Shown: positions 1 to 7,715 of the stretch, in pieces
Layout of the letters: every line of letters begins with the position of its first letter
Numbering within the stretch: the first letter of the stretch is position 1
NCBI GenBank assembly: GCA_021785155.1
Contig: JAJYGE010000573.1
Coordinates: 1 to 13,289, forward strand
Length of the DNA: 13,289 bases
Reading direction: 5' to 3'
Source: Planctomycetota bacterium
Lineage (GTDB): Bacteria; Planctomycetota; Phycisphaerae; WQYP01
The notes under the pieces: generated by a model
Database searches by the model: none
What the model was told of the DNA's origin: nothing
What the model saw: the letters and a program-made list of their open reading frames with translations, nothing else
Made by a program: the position numbers and the translations under genes

Positions 1-5
1 GCATG

Positions 6-33
6 AGTATATCGCAAATAAATTCAATGTCAA
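6..33 (-). promoter_or_regulatory. Putative sigma70-type promoter reading leftward out of the window
   Basis: On the minus strand a perfect -35 hexamer TTGACA (28-33) lies 16 bp from a -10 TATACT (6-11). It faces off the left edge, so the gene it would serve is outside the window. A TGTACA palindrome lies just upstream of the -35 box and may be part of an operator. The call rests on consensus match alone. Confidence 0.45.
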
Positions 34-108
34 GTGTACACACATTATTTACATGGGTACAACTACAGAAAAAAACGGCCCCGGCCAATCGCCGTAAATC
101 ATGGCGCA

Positions 109-319
109 TCAACAACTTACAAATGAATATTGCGTCGAATTCCGGGGGGAACTACGGGTTAAAATCCCGATCCCTCTTGACCCCCTGGAGCACCTCGATC
201 AGAATCAGGTCACCTATTGCCAGCAACTCATAACCCAGCAGTTGGTCGAGCTTGTCAACAGCCGGCGTCGCGGTACCGCGGAAATAATCAATCCACACGC
301 CGGAATCGACAAGAATCAT
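109..319 (-). pseudogene. vapC: Broken VapC-family PIN-domain toxin (frameshifted and truncated)
   Basis: The frame starts with ATG at 319, overlapping the antitoxin stop in a 4-nt ATGA, the usual vapBC coupling. The first residues, MILVDSGVWIDYFRG, are a clear PIN N-terminus with Asp5. The segment LILIEVLQG carries the second conserved acid, Glu42. The frame stops at TAG (152-154) after 55 residues, about 40 percent of the usual 125-135. Moving to the next frame just before that stop gives an ARSSPRNSTQYSFV-like stretch that resembles the normal continuation of the family, ending at TGA (109-111). After that nothing PIN-like remains, so the third and fourth metal-binding acids are missing. 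Seen: truncation and an apparent frameshift near 155-157. Inferred: an inactive RNase toxin. A sequencing error would explain the frameshift but not the missing last half. Confidence 0.75.
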
Positions 320-510
320 CGTTCGATCCGCATCGCGTTAAGGTTGCCGTCCCATTTAAGTTTACCGCGAAAATGGCGTATCGCTTCCTGTCGACGCAAA
401 CGCAGCACGGTGCGAAGCCTCAGTTCCACAGCCTGGCGCTTGGTCGTCAATCCGGTAGCGCGCAAAGTATCCTGCATGAGCTTGTCGTCGATGACGATAT
501 TGGCGCGCAT
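316..510 (-). CDS. vapB: VapB-family antitoxin, ribbon-helix-helix type
   Basis: This 64-residue protein begins MRANIVIDDKLMQ and continues GLTTKRQAVELRLRTVLRLR, the strand-helix-helix pattern of small VapB antitoxins that bind operator DNA as dimers. The tail, GKLKWDGNLNAMR, matches the toxin-wrapping C-terminus typical of this family (the G.L.WdGdLdaMR pattern). ATG at 510 is preferred over a longer start at 531 because GGAG lies 8 nt upstream and the MRANIVIDD start is the family norm. Family members repress their own operon and neutralise the VapC RNase. The partner gene, overlapping by 4 nt, is broken, so this antitoxin may be an orphan. It might survive as an autorepressor or protect against a related toxin elsewhere. 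Confidence 0.85.
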   Translation of the reverse strand: MRANIVIDDKLMQDTLRATGLTTKRQAVELRLRTVLRLRRQEAIRHFRGKLKWDGNLNAMRIER

Positions 511-539
511 GATGTGTACTCCATTGACCAACCATACAC

Positions 540-567
540 CTTATAGCGTCAGGCCGTGCCGGGGCAA
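540..567 (-). promoter_or_regulatory. Possible promoter of the vapB locus
   Basis: Between the RND gene end and vapB, the minus strand has TATAAG (540-545) with TTGCCC (562-567) 16 bp upstream. The match is moderate. An alternative TTGACA lies further up but at the wrong spacing. The antitoxin may instead be transcribed by read-through from the efflux operon, because no clear terminator follows the RND stop at 624. Confidence 0.25.
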
Positions 568-623
568 CAAGGCTGTCAACCGCCCGTTGTCTTGCTGTTT
601 TGCGGTGGAAAAGCAGAGACTTG

Positions 624-3600
624 TCAATTCGTCAAGTTACCGCCGGGCGTGGCTTCATAGAATCCGCCGGCGGGATCATCGGGGTCCAGTGATGCGGTGG
701 TCACGGAAGCATTGCGTTGCATGACCGCGTATAGCGATGGCAGAACCAATAGTGTGGTCAGCGTGGCGAAGACCAGCCCGCCGATGACAGCGCGGCCAAT
801 GGGGGCGGACTGTTGACCGCTTTCACCAAGTCCCAGGGCCATAGGAATCATGCCCGCGATCATGGCAATGCTGGTCATGAGAATAGGGCGTAGGCGGCTG
901 CCGGCACCTTCCACCGCGGCCTTGGCGCTGTCCATACCTCCGCAGCGGAAATGTTCGGCAAATGTCAGCAGCAGAGTGGAATTCGCCACCGCGATGCCCA
1001 CCGCCATAATCGCACCCATGAAGGATTGAATATTCAGTGTGGTGCCGGTGAGAAACAGGGATAAGACCACGCCTGCGATCACTGCCGGCATCGTGAAGAT
1101 AATCGCGACTGCCAGCTTGAAGCTCTGAAAGTTCGCGGCCAGCATCAGAAATATCACCACAATGGCGGCCAATAGACCAATTCCCAATCCGGAGAGAATC
1201 TGTTCCATGATGGGGATTTGCCCGGCCACCGTCACCGTCGTCGCGTGCGGTGGCTTACCGACGGAGGTGATCGCGGCGCGAAGTCTGGTGGCCACGCCGC
1301 CAAGGTTGTCTGAATCAACGTTGGCGGTAATGGACATCTCCCGCTGCATGTTGATCCGGTCATATTCTTCCACGGATACGCCGCGTTTGACACCGGCCAT
1401 ATTTCGCAGGAGCACCGCCTGGCCATGCAACGCCCCGACCAGAATATTCTGCACCGCCTGAAGGGAATTCATTTTCTGCTGCGGCACCTGTACCTGCATA
1501 CGGTAGGAAATCCCGGTCATGGGATCAGCCCAGAATATCGGCGTGACATAGCGGCTCGATGCGGTTGCTTCCAGGACCGAGTCCATGATGCTGCGCGCGG
1601 TTAATCCAAAAAGGCCGGCCCGCGCACGATCGATATCCAGATTCAGCGTGGGATAATTGACCGATTGTTCAATCTGCACATCCTTGAGTGCTTCAATCCC
1701 CAGAAGTTTTGACTTGATCTTTCGCGCAAATGCCAGATCATCACGCAGGTGTGGGCCGCTGACATCCACATCCACCGGATTTTGCGCCCCAAAGCTCATA
1801 ACGCGGTTAATGATGTCGCTGGGATCGAAGCTGAACCGCACACCGGGTTCAAGGGACGCGAGTTTCAACCGTAGTGCGTCTTCCACCTTCTGAATATCCA
1901 CCGGCGCTTTTTCATGGAGCTGCACATCAATGACCGCATTTTCCGGGCCCGCCGTCCAGAGATAGATCGGCCCGATGGGATTATCGGCCGGTTGCAGGCC
2001 GACATAGGAAAGCGTTAATTCAAGATTTTTGGCACCCACTTCGCGCTTGATCGCCGCCAGTACATTGCGGGTTATTTTCAGCGTGGTGTCAATGTCCGTG
2101 CCGGTCGGCGCGCGCAGTCGCACCTCAAACTGCCCGTTGTATACCGTCGGAAAAATCTGCGTGCCGATGTGGGGCGTAATCAAAGCGATGATGGCGGCGC
2201 AGACCGCAAAATAAACCACCAGAAGAATGATTCGATGGGGGGTGATGGCCAGGAGTGCCCGCTTGTAGAGCCGCTGGAAAGCCGCGAACGAATATTTGCC
2301 TTCTTTTGGCGCGTGCGACTTTTGTTCCCCGAGCATCCATATCGAGAGCATCGGCACCAGAGTGCTGGAAAGCAGGTAGGATGCCCCCATGGCGAAAGCC
2401 ACGGACAGCGACAGTGGAATAAAAAGCGCCCGTGGTGCCCCCTGCATGAAAAATGCGGGGATAAAAACGGCCACAATACACAACACCGCCAGCAAGCGGG
2501 GTAGGTCTGTTTCAATGGTGGAATCCAACGCCGACCGCGCGATGCTTTTGCCGCGCTCCAGATGCGTGTGCATATTTTCAATGGTAACCGTGGCGGTATC
2601 GACGATAATACCCACCGCCAGCGCCAGTCCTCCCAGCGTCATAAGATTGACGGTCTGCCCGGTGGTCCACAGCGCCACGACCGCGCAGAGCAGGGAGATG
2701 GGTATGGTGATCAGCACGATAACCGTGCTGCGCCAATCACCAAGGAACAGCAGCACCATGAGGCCCGTAAGCACCGCGCCCAGCGCCGCCTCGCTAAGCA
2801 GGTTGGCGATGGAGCGCGTCACGTACGGGGATTGATCGAATTGAAAGCGAATCTTCACATCGTTGGGCATCATGGCCTGAAACTTCGGCAGATTTTGTTT
2901 TACCGTGTTGACCACCGCCAGCGTTGAAGCCCCGGAAAGTTTTGTTACCGGCATGTAAATGGTCTTGCGCCCATTGACCAGAGCGTAACCGACCGTGATA
3001 TCCGATGCATCTTCAACCGTCGCGACATCCCTCAGATAGACCGTCCGCGTGGTGCCGAATTTCAACGGTATATTCAACATGCTCTGAATCTGACCCACCA
3101 CGGCATTGGACCTTACCAGGGGCGTCTCATGGCCGATCTGGACGTTACCCGACGGGACAATCACATTGGCGGCCTTTACCGCGGCGACAATCTGATCGGG
3201 CGTCAGCGCATACGCCCGGAGACGATCCGGTTTGAGATTAATGACAATGGAACGTTTGCTGGCACCGAAGGGATCCGGAGCCGATACGCCCGGCAAGGTT
3301 GCAAACAGAGGCCGCACGCGAAATTGCACCAGATCCTGCAATTGCGCCAGACTTCGCGTTTTGCTGCTGAAAACCAGATCGCCCACCGGGAGGCTGCCCG
3401 TGCTGAAGCGCATGATAAACGGCGGCACAGTACCGGGCGGCATATAGGCTTTGGCCCGGTTGGCGTACGAAACGGTTTGTGCCAACGCCCGCGCCATATT
3501 GGTGCCGGGGTAAAATTGCAGCCGCACCAGCGTCAGGCCCTGGATGGATTTGGTTTCAATGCTTTGAATGCCCGATACGTAGAGAAAGTTGGCTTCGTAA

Positions 3601-3800
3601 TAACGGGCGATGTAACCCTCCATCTGGGCGGGGCTCATGCCACCGTATGGTTGGGCGACGTAAATAATCGGTACGCCCAAATCCGGAAATATATCCCGCG
3701 GCATTTCCTTGATGGCCAATATACTCACCAGCACCACGCTCATAATAAGCACGAGTATGGTTATGGGGCGGCGAAGAGCCAGTCGGACAAGGTTAAACAT
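624..3800 (-). CDS. RND-family efflux pump, inner-membrane permease
   Basis: This 1058-residue protein has the full RND plan: TM1 (about 12-30), a first periplasmic porter/docking domain, TM2-6 (about 335-490), TM7 (about 523-543), a second periplasmic domain, and TM8-12 (about 866-1028). Such pumps are trimeric drug/proton antiporters that pass substrates to a periplasmic adaptor and an outer-membrane channel. The TM4 signature is present (GGLALAVGIIVDTATVTIEN), but only one acid of the usual Asp pair remains: Asp401 is followed by Thr402. In TM10 (MGAIMAVGIAVANSTLLL) the position of the AcrB relay Lys holds Ala939. The motifs resemble a broad subfamily with VDDATV / VATANS signatures rather than the classic AcrB or metal-exporting CusA groups. 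ATG at 3800 is the natural start; its ribosome site (AAGAAAG) is weak. It is the last gene of the operon, 65 bp after the outer-membrane factor. Substrate unknown. Confidence 0.93.
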   Translation of the reverse strand: MFNLVRLALRRPITILVLIMSVVLVSILAIKEMPRDIFPDLGVPIIYVAQPYGGMSPAQMEGYIARYYEANFLYVSGIQSIETKSIQGLTLVRLQFYPGTNMARALAQTVSYANRAKAYMPPGTVPPFIMRFSTGSLPVGDLVFSSKTRSLAQLQDLVQFRVRPLFATLPGVSAPDPFGASKRSIVINLKPDRLRAYALTPDQIVAAVKAANVIVPSGNVQIGHETPLVRSNAVVGQIQSMLNIPLKFGTTRTVYLRDVATVEDASDITVGYALVNGRKTIYMPVTKLSGASTLAVVNTVKQNLPKFQAMMPNDVKIRFQFDQSPYVTRSIANLLSEAALGAVLTGLMVLLFLGDWRSTVIVLITIPISLLCAVVALWTTGQTVNLMTLGGLALAVGIIVDTATVTIENMHTHLERGKSIARSALDSTIETDLPRLLAVLCIVAVFIPAFFMQGAPRALFIPLSLSVAFAMGASYLLSSTLVPMLSIWMLGEQKSHAPKEGKYSFAAFQRLYKRALLAITPHRIILLVVYFAVCAAIIALITPHIGTQIFPTVYNGQFEVRLRAPTGTDIDTTLKITRNVLAAIKREVGAKNLELTLSYVGLQPADNPIGPIYLWTAGPENAVIDVQLHEKAPVDIQKVEDALRLKLASLEPGVRFSFDPSDIINRVMSFGAQNPVDVDVSGPHLRDDLAFARKIKSKLLGIEALKDVQIEQSVNYPTLNLDIDRARAGLFGLTARSIMDSVLEATASSRYVTPIFWADPMTGISYRMQVQVPQQKMNSLQAVQNILVGALHGQAVLLRNMAGVKRGVSVEEYDRINMQREMSITANVDSDNLGGVATRLRAAITSVGKPPHATTVTVAGQIPIMEQILSGLGIGLLAAIVVIFLMLAANFQSFKLAVAIIFTMPAVIAGVVLSLFLTGTTLNIQSFMGAIMAVGIAVANSTLLLTFAEHFRCGGMDSAKAAVEGAGSRLRPILMTSIAMIAGMIPMALGLGESGQQSAPIGRAVIGGLVFATLTTLLVLPSLYAVMQRNASVTTASLDPDDPAGGFYEATPGGNLTN

Positions 3801-3865
3801 GCTTTCTTACCCTAACAGTTCAGGAATCATACCGGCTTATGGCCGGAAAATATCAACCGCCGATG

Positions 3866-5395
3866 CTAATCAATTTTGCGTGCCGGTACCGTCGTCGGCC
3901 GCGTCACCGCACCTTGGGATGTCCGCATCACCGGCGAAGTGGCCGATCCAAGAATCGTCTTATCGCTGACCAGCCCTACGGCCCCGACAATGGCAATCTG
4001 GGATTGGTTAAAATGGGCGATGGCCGCGGCGTAGTCCCGCTGTGCCTGCGCCAACTGGCTTTCCGCCACGAGAACTTCCAGCGATGTCACCGTGCCGGCT
4101 TTATAGTTCACCTTAATGATATTCAACGCATATTGTGCGGAGCGTACCTGATCCGCGGCAATCGGAATCAGTTGGGCATTGGTGCGGCTATCCTGCAATG
4201 CCTTGACCACGGTAGCCTCGACGAGCGCTAATTGCTGATTGGAGCGTATCTCGGCAATACGTTCCCGAGCCTTCGCCGTTTGGATATCCCCGAACGTGCT
4301 CAAACCGAGTTGCCAGCCGCCACCAGCCTGAAGATTCTGATATCCATGCAGGCTATAATTTTCACTTACGGGCGGACCCTTGCCGGTAACATTGTAATAC
4401 CGCCCATCAATGGCCCCGGCCGTATAACCGGCTGTAAGTGTCGGCCCCAGATCGCCCCACGTCACAGCGCCGCCTTCAGCCTTTGCCGCGCGCACCAATT
4501 CACGCACCCGCTGCAAATCGGGGCGATATTTCACCGCCAGCTTGAGCAGTTGGCCGATCGGTAGGGACTTACGAACCAGCCGATTGGCCTTGAGCGCGTT
4601 CACACTGGGCACCAGCGTGACTGTGGAATCCAGATTCAGCGTGGTCGCAAGATCCGTTGAGTAATGATAAAAACGATTCAATGCCAGCAGCACCCCCTGC
4701 CGCCGACTGGCCACCTCCGCTTCGGCACTGGCGACATCCGCGGGAATTGCCGTGCCCGCTTTCAGACGCAACCGGGCGAACCGCAGAAGTTCTTCCGCAT
4801 CAGCCTCCGCATCGCGTGCCGCCACGACATCCGCCTGCGCCTGGACCAATTGATAATATTCAATCGCTCCCTTTTCCATGATCTGCTGAATCACGGATGC
4901 CTGTTGAGCGCGCGACGCATTGAGCCGCTTTTTTGCCGCCACAATGTTGTAAATCACCCGTCCGGGGTTCACCACCCATTGGATCGCGGCGGCGGGCGAA
5001 ATGGAACTGAAATCAGCAGTAACAATATTACCCGGTGTGGATCGGGCAACGCCATTGTTGTAATTAAAAATCGCCGTGGGAGCCAGCACCGGAAACGCCG
5101 CACCGACGCTGGAGGCCAGTCGTCCGCTGGATTCTTCCACCCGCTGGCGGGCGACCTGGATATCCAGATTATCCGCCTGGGCAACTTTCACCACCGCCGC
5201 CAGATTAATGGACATTAGTTCGTGATACATGGCCGGAACATGGGCGCGATCCAGATGAAACGTCGATGTCGCAACTTTGGCCGTCGGCATCAGCGACACA
5301 TTGGCATGATTGCTGGCAACTTTGAAGTCTTGTGAACATGCGCATAGACAACAAGCGCATAGGCAACTTAGCAGCCCGGCAACGAATTTATTCAT
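3866..5395 (-). CDS. TolC/NodT-type outer-membrane efflux lipoprotein
   Basis: This 509-residue protein belongs to the outer-membrane factor family, which forms a trimeric beta-barrel and alpha-helical tunnel that opens to the RND pump. Two OEP repeats are visible: the hinge motifs LKAGTAIPADVASAEAEV (about 211-228) and YKAGTVTSLEVLVAESQL (about 431-448) follow long helical segments. The N-terminus is an unusual lipoprotein signal with six cysteines in residues 11-20 (CLCACCLCAC), giving two possible lipoboxes (LCAC at 12-15 and 17-20). The more distal Cys20 followed by SQD is the likelier acylation site. ATG at 5395 is chosen over an in-frame TTG at 5428: the signal starts with MNKF and GAGAGG precedes it closely, while the TTG overlaps the previous gene. 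The gap to the adaptor gene is 22 nt and to the RND gene 65 nt, so one operon is likely. Confidence 0.9.
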   Translation of the reverse strand: MNKFVAGLLSCLCACCLCACSQDFKVASNHANVSLMPTAKVATSTFHLDRAHVPAMYHELMSINLAAVVKVAQADNLDIQVARQRVEESSGRLASSVGAAFPVLAPTAIFNYNNGVARSTPGNIVTADFSSISPAAAIQWVVNPGRVIYNIVAAKKRLNASRAQQASVIQQIMEKGAIEYYQLVQAQADVVAARDAEADAEELLRFARLRLKAGTAIPADVASAEAEVASRRQGVLLALNRFYHYSTDLATTLNLDSTVTLVPSVNALKANRLVRKSLPIGQLLKLAVKYRPDLQRVRELVRAAKAEGGAVTWGDLGPTLTAGYTAGAIDGRYYNVTGKGPPVSENYSLHGYQNLQAGGGWQLGLSTFGDIQTAKARERIAEIRSNQQLALVEATVVKALQDSRTNAQLIPIAADQVRSAQYALNIIKVNYKAGTVTSLEVLVAESQLAQAQRDYAAAIAHFNQSQIAIVGAVGLVSDKTILGSATSPVMRTSQGAVTRPTTVPARKID

Positions 5396-5417
5396 AACCT
5401 CTCGATTCCGTGAATTC

Positions 5418-6794
5418 TTAATTGGCAAATCCCGCCACCGCCGGCACTGGATTCACTTTGACGGCCACCGGAACGATTTTCCGCAGGATGGGAATAATCT
5501 CACTGCCTGGCTGCACGAAGTTCTGCCCTCGCACAATAATCTGCTGCCCCACCTTCAGCCCGGATGTAATCTGCACCATCAGGCTTGTGGACAAGCCGGT
5601 CTTTACCGGCACCTCAACGGCCGTATTTTTGTTCACGAGCATGACGTATGTATCATCCCCTGAAGTAATAAGGGATGTTTGCGGAACCAGCACGCCATCC
5701 GCACGGTGCTCAAAAATCTTGACATCCGCATACATCCCGCCCCGCAATATGCCCTTGGAGTTCTCCAGATCAATTTCGCATCGCAGCGTTCGAGTGGCCA
5801 CATCCAACGCATCGGCGGTACGGGTGATGGTTCCTTTCAGATGAATGTTGTCATAGCCGAATGGTGTGACCTCCGCGGCGGTGCCGACATGCACAAATCG
5901 CACATCCTGCTCCGGTACATCCACGAAAACCCTCACCTTATTCTGCTGCACAATTTGAAATAAAGGCTTGAGCGATTTGCCCTGCGATGCGGATTGAACG
6001 AAATCTCCGGGGTCGATGCCGCGCATGGTTATCACGCCGTCAAAGGGGGCCGTGATCTGATCATAAGCCAGCAGTGTTTGTATCTTCTGCATCCGTGCCT
6101 GCGCCACCTGCACGTTGGCCTGCGAAAGCACCAGAGCGGATCGGCCACTTTGGATCAAGGCTTCAGCAGCGGCCACTTTGGCGCGGGCGACATCCACCCC
6201 GGCCTGCGCACCGGTTAGCTGACTGGTAACCTGATCAAAAGCCTGTTGGCTGATAGCCTGGCCTTGGAACAGTTGTTTGGAACTGGCGTAGATGGCTTCT
6301 TGCAGCGTCAACGAAGCCTGGGCACTGGTCAAATTGCCCTGGGCCACACCCAAGCCGCGAATGTATTGATCCAACTGCGCCTGCGCTTGGGTTACGCCGG
6401 CATCTGATGCCGCCAGCGACGCCTGAGATTGAGCCAGTTGCTTCTTGAGTTCCGGCTCTTCAATAACGGCCAGCAATTGTCCGGTCTTTACGTGATCGCC
6501 GATATCCACAAGAACTTTTTCAATGTAGCCCGAAGCCTTGGCATACATATTGGCCTTGTAATAGGATCGCAACGAGCCGGGCAAATCCAGTACCCGGGCG
6601 ATAGGTCCGGATTGCACACTTTGCACCAGCACGCGCGGTACTCGGCTGGGATCACTGATATTGGCCACCGACGTGGCACTTAGCAGCGTCCTTTTCTTTA
6701 TATGCAATAGTTCGATCGCGCCGACTATCACAATTCCCCCAATGATGCCTGCAAAGATCACCTTGAGAGACCGCTTATCAATAAAACCGTTCAC
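5418..6794 (-). CDS. Periplasmic adaptor (membrane-fusion protein) of the RND efflux system
   Basis: This 458-residue HlyD/AcrA-type adaptor links the inner-membrane pump to the outer-membrane channel. One membrane anchor (residues 11-30) keeps it in the inner membrane with the rest in the periplasm; there is no lipobox. The split lipoyl domain is seen at about 84-112 (YAKASGYIEKVLVDIGDHV) and 243-266 (YDQITAPFDGVITMRGIDPG). Between them, residues 113-242 form an unusually Gln/Ala-rich alpha hairpin of about 130 residues, the part that meets the outer-membrane factor. A beta-barrel domain follows (VRVFVDVPEQDVRFVHVG onward) and a membrane-proximal domain ends the protein. The start is GTG at 6794, with GGAG 5 nt upstream. 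First gene of the operon. Confidence 0.93.
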   Translation of the reverse strand: MNGFIDKRSLKVIFAGIIGGIVIVGAIELLHIKKRTLLSATSVANISDPSRVPRVLVQSVQSGPIARVLDLPGSLRSYYKANMYAKASGYIEKVLVDIGDHVKTGQLLAVIEEPELKKQLAQSQASLAASDAGVTQAQAQLDQYIRGLGVAQGNLTSAQASLTLQEAIYASSKQLFQGQAISQQAFDQVTSQLTGAQAGVDVARAKVAAAEALIQSGRSALVLSQANVQVAQARMQKIQTLLAYDQITAPFDGVITMRGIDPGDFVQSASQGKSLKPLFQIVQQNKVRVFVDVPEQDVRFVHVGTAAEVTPFGYDNIHLKGTITRTADALDVATRTLRCEIDLENSKGILRGGMYADVKIFEHRADGVLVPQTSLITSGDDTYVMLVNKNTAVEVPVKTGLSTSLMVQITSGLKVGQQIIVRGQNFVQPGSEIIPILRKIVPVAVKVNPVPAVAGFAN

Positions 6795-6912
6795 AGCTAC
6801 TCCAAACGGCCCGAATCCCAGTCACCATCGAGCCTCAAATATCCTTCGTTTTCATATCAGGCAACCATATTATTATTGTTCGCCGCAACAACAGCCGACA
6901 GGCTTGCCTCCA

Positions 6913-7059
6913 TTACCATTCGGCCATAACTCGGACAGGCACGTGAATGATCATACCGTCATCCTTCTGCAACATGCAGGGCACTATCATGCCCGCCGCA
7001 TGAAGTTCCAATCCCGATTGCCTAAAAAACCGGCAACCACCGGCCTTTGCAATCCACAT
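6913..7059 (-). CDS. Possible 48-residue leader peptide or small protein
   Basis: The minus-strand frame starts with ATG at 7059, has AAGG 4 nt upstream and runs to TAA at 6913-6915. The product begins MWIAKAGGCRFFRQS and ends MIIHVPVRVMAEW. The stop overlaps a further ATG (TAATG) opening an 18-codon frame, so coupled small frames before the adaptor gene are conceivable. Against it: the ATG overlaps the best -10 element (TATAAT 7058-7063), so the message from that promoter would not contain the start codon. No family is recognised. It is real only if the promoter lies further upstream. Confidence 0.15.
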   Translation of the reverse strand: MWIAKAGGCRFFRQSGLELHAAGMIVPCMLQKDDGMIIHVPVRVMAEW

Positions 7060-7075
7060 TATACCTTATTGCAAA
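7046..7075 (-). promoter_or_regulatory. Inverted-repeat operator candidate framing a -10 element
   Basis: TTTGCAAT (7046-7053) and ATTGCAAA (7068-7075) form a perfect 8-bp inverted repeat with a 14-bp spacer, so the arms lie 22 bp apart, two helical turns. The spacer contains TATAAT on the minus strand (7058-7063), a consensus -10 for the efflux operon. No good -35 hexamer is found at 16-18 bp, which would suit an activator-dependent or tightly repressed promoter. The arrangement fits a dimeric repressor (TetR or MarR type), but no such gene lies nearby. Confidence 0.45.
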
Positions 7076-7123
7076 CGCGATACCCCGGACGATAGTTGCA
7101 TACAGATACGATTATTCACGACA

Positions 7124-7153
7124 GCGAATTATTCGCTTATACAAAACTTGTAT
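7124..7153. repeat. Two adjacent palindromes, possible regulator sites
   Basis: GCGAAT-T-ATTCGC (7124-7136) is followed after two bases by ATACAA-AAC-TTGTAT (7139-7153). Both are perfect with 6-bp arms. The 14-mer TTCGCTTATACAAA (7132-7145), spanning the join, recurs exactly at 12457-12470 in the other large control region of this window. The site is upstream of the presumed efflux-operon promoter. Confidence 0.4.
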
Positions 7154-7313
7154 TATTCGTTCGCATCATTGCAGGCATGACGCCAACGGTGAACAATCAG
7201 AAATGAATTTGGCCATCCCAGTGCTCTGTCATCGACCGGCGGAATGCGCGGAATTTGCGGTTACAGTGCGCAAGCCGGAATAACCCATCAGTGTATCAAT
7301 GTGGTCATTGACG

Positions 7314-7715
7314 TTACAAAGTCCATGGATTCACCACTGGTGCGCCGAAATCCGCGAAATCCACCTCGTTGCGGGTGACAAGTGTAAGACGATGAACGAT
7401 GGCCGTAGCGGTGATCAACGCGTCCACTGTGGGCCTCGGTCGAATTGCGACAAGCTGTCCCCATTCCACGGCAACGGCCTGAGAAATGGGTAAAATCCGG
7501 TTCGCATAATCAAGTCGGAGGCGATCCAGCCAGCGATACAGACTTTGACCCGCGGCCGGATCTTTTCGCTGCTTTATTGCAGCGCCTTTGGCGATCTCAC
7601 CGACCGTCAAAACGCTGAGAAAACAAGATTCCGGATCGGCACTCTTGAGCCAGCGAATGGCCGGCGCGGAACCACGGCGCGCTTCGGATATGATGTTGGT
7701 ATCGATAAGATACAT
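7314..7715 (-). CDS. vapC: PIN-domain ribonuclease toxin, VapC family
   Basis: This 133-residue single-domain PIN protein has the expected length. The metal-binding acids are all in place: Asp5 (MYLIDTNIIS), Glu40 (SVLTVGEIAKG), Asp98 (PTVDALITATAI) and Asp119 near the end (TRNEVDFADFG). VapC toxins cut RNA, commonly tRNA or rRNA, and are held inactive by the antitoxin. Its start codon shares one base with the antitoxin stop (TGATG), so translation should be coupled. The Phd-type partner and the VGEIAKG segment place it near the FitB/StbB-like group of PIN toxins. It appears intact, unlike the VapC remnant at 109-319. No terminator is evident after it, so its transcript could run into the efflux control region. 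Confidence 0.9.
   Translation of the reverse strand: MYLIDTNIISEARRGSAPAIRWLKSADPESCFLSVLTVGEIAKGAAIKQRKDPAAGQSLYRWLDRLRLDYANRILPISQAVAVEWGQLVAIRPRPTVDALITATAIVHRLTLVTRNEVDFADFGAPVVNPWTL

Larger units (their letters stand above)
6795..7313. other. Efflux operon upstream control region (519 bp)
   Basis: No convincing protein gene lies between the adaptor start and the PIN toxin stop, and no regulator gene adjoins the efflux operon. The stretch holds a -10 element framed by an inverted repeat (7046-7075) and two side-by-side palindromes (7124-7153). A low-confidence 48-codon frame (6913-7059, minus) and several very short frames follow within the presumed leader. If transcription starts near 7050, the adaptor leader would be about 250 nt. 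Confidence 0.5.

Noticed and set aside
101..724. 207-codon plus-strand frame antisense to the vapB/vapC locus and the RND gene end
   Set aside because: It is antisense to well-supported genes, Arg-rich, and has no ribosome site or family signature.
6873..6950. Minus-strand frame ending GKPVGCCCGEQ, a metal-binding-like Cys tail, in the efflux leader
   Set aside because: The frame is open for only about 25 codons after a stop and has no ATG, GTG or TTG start.
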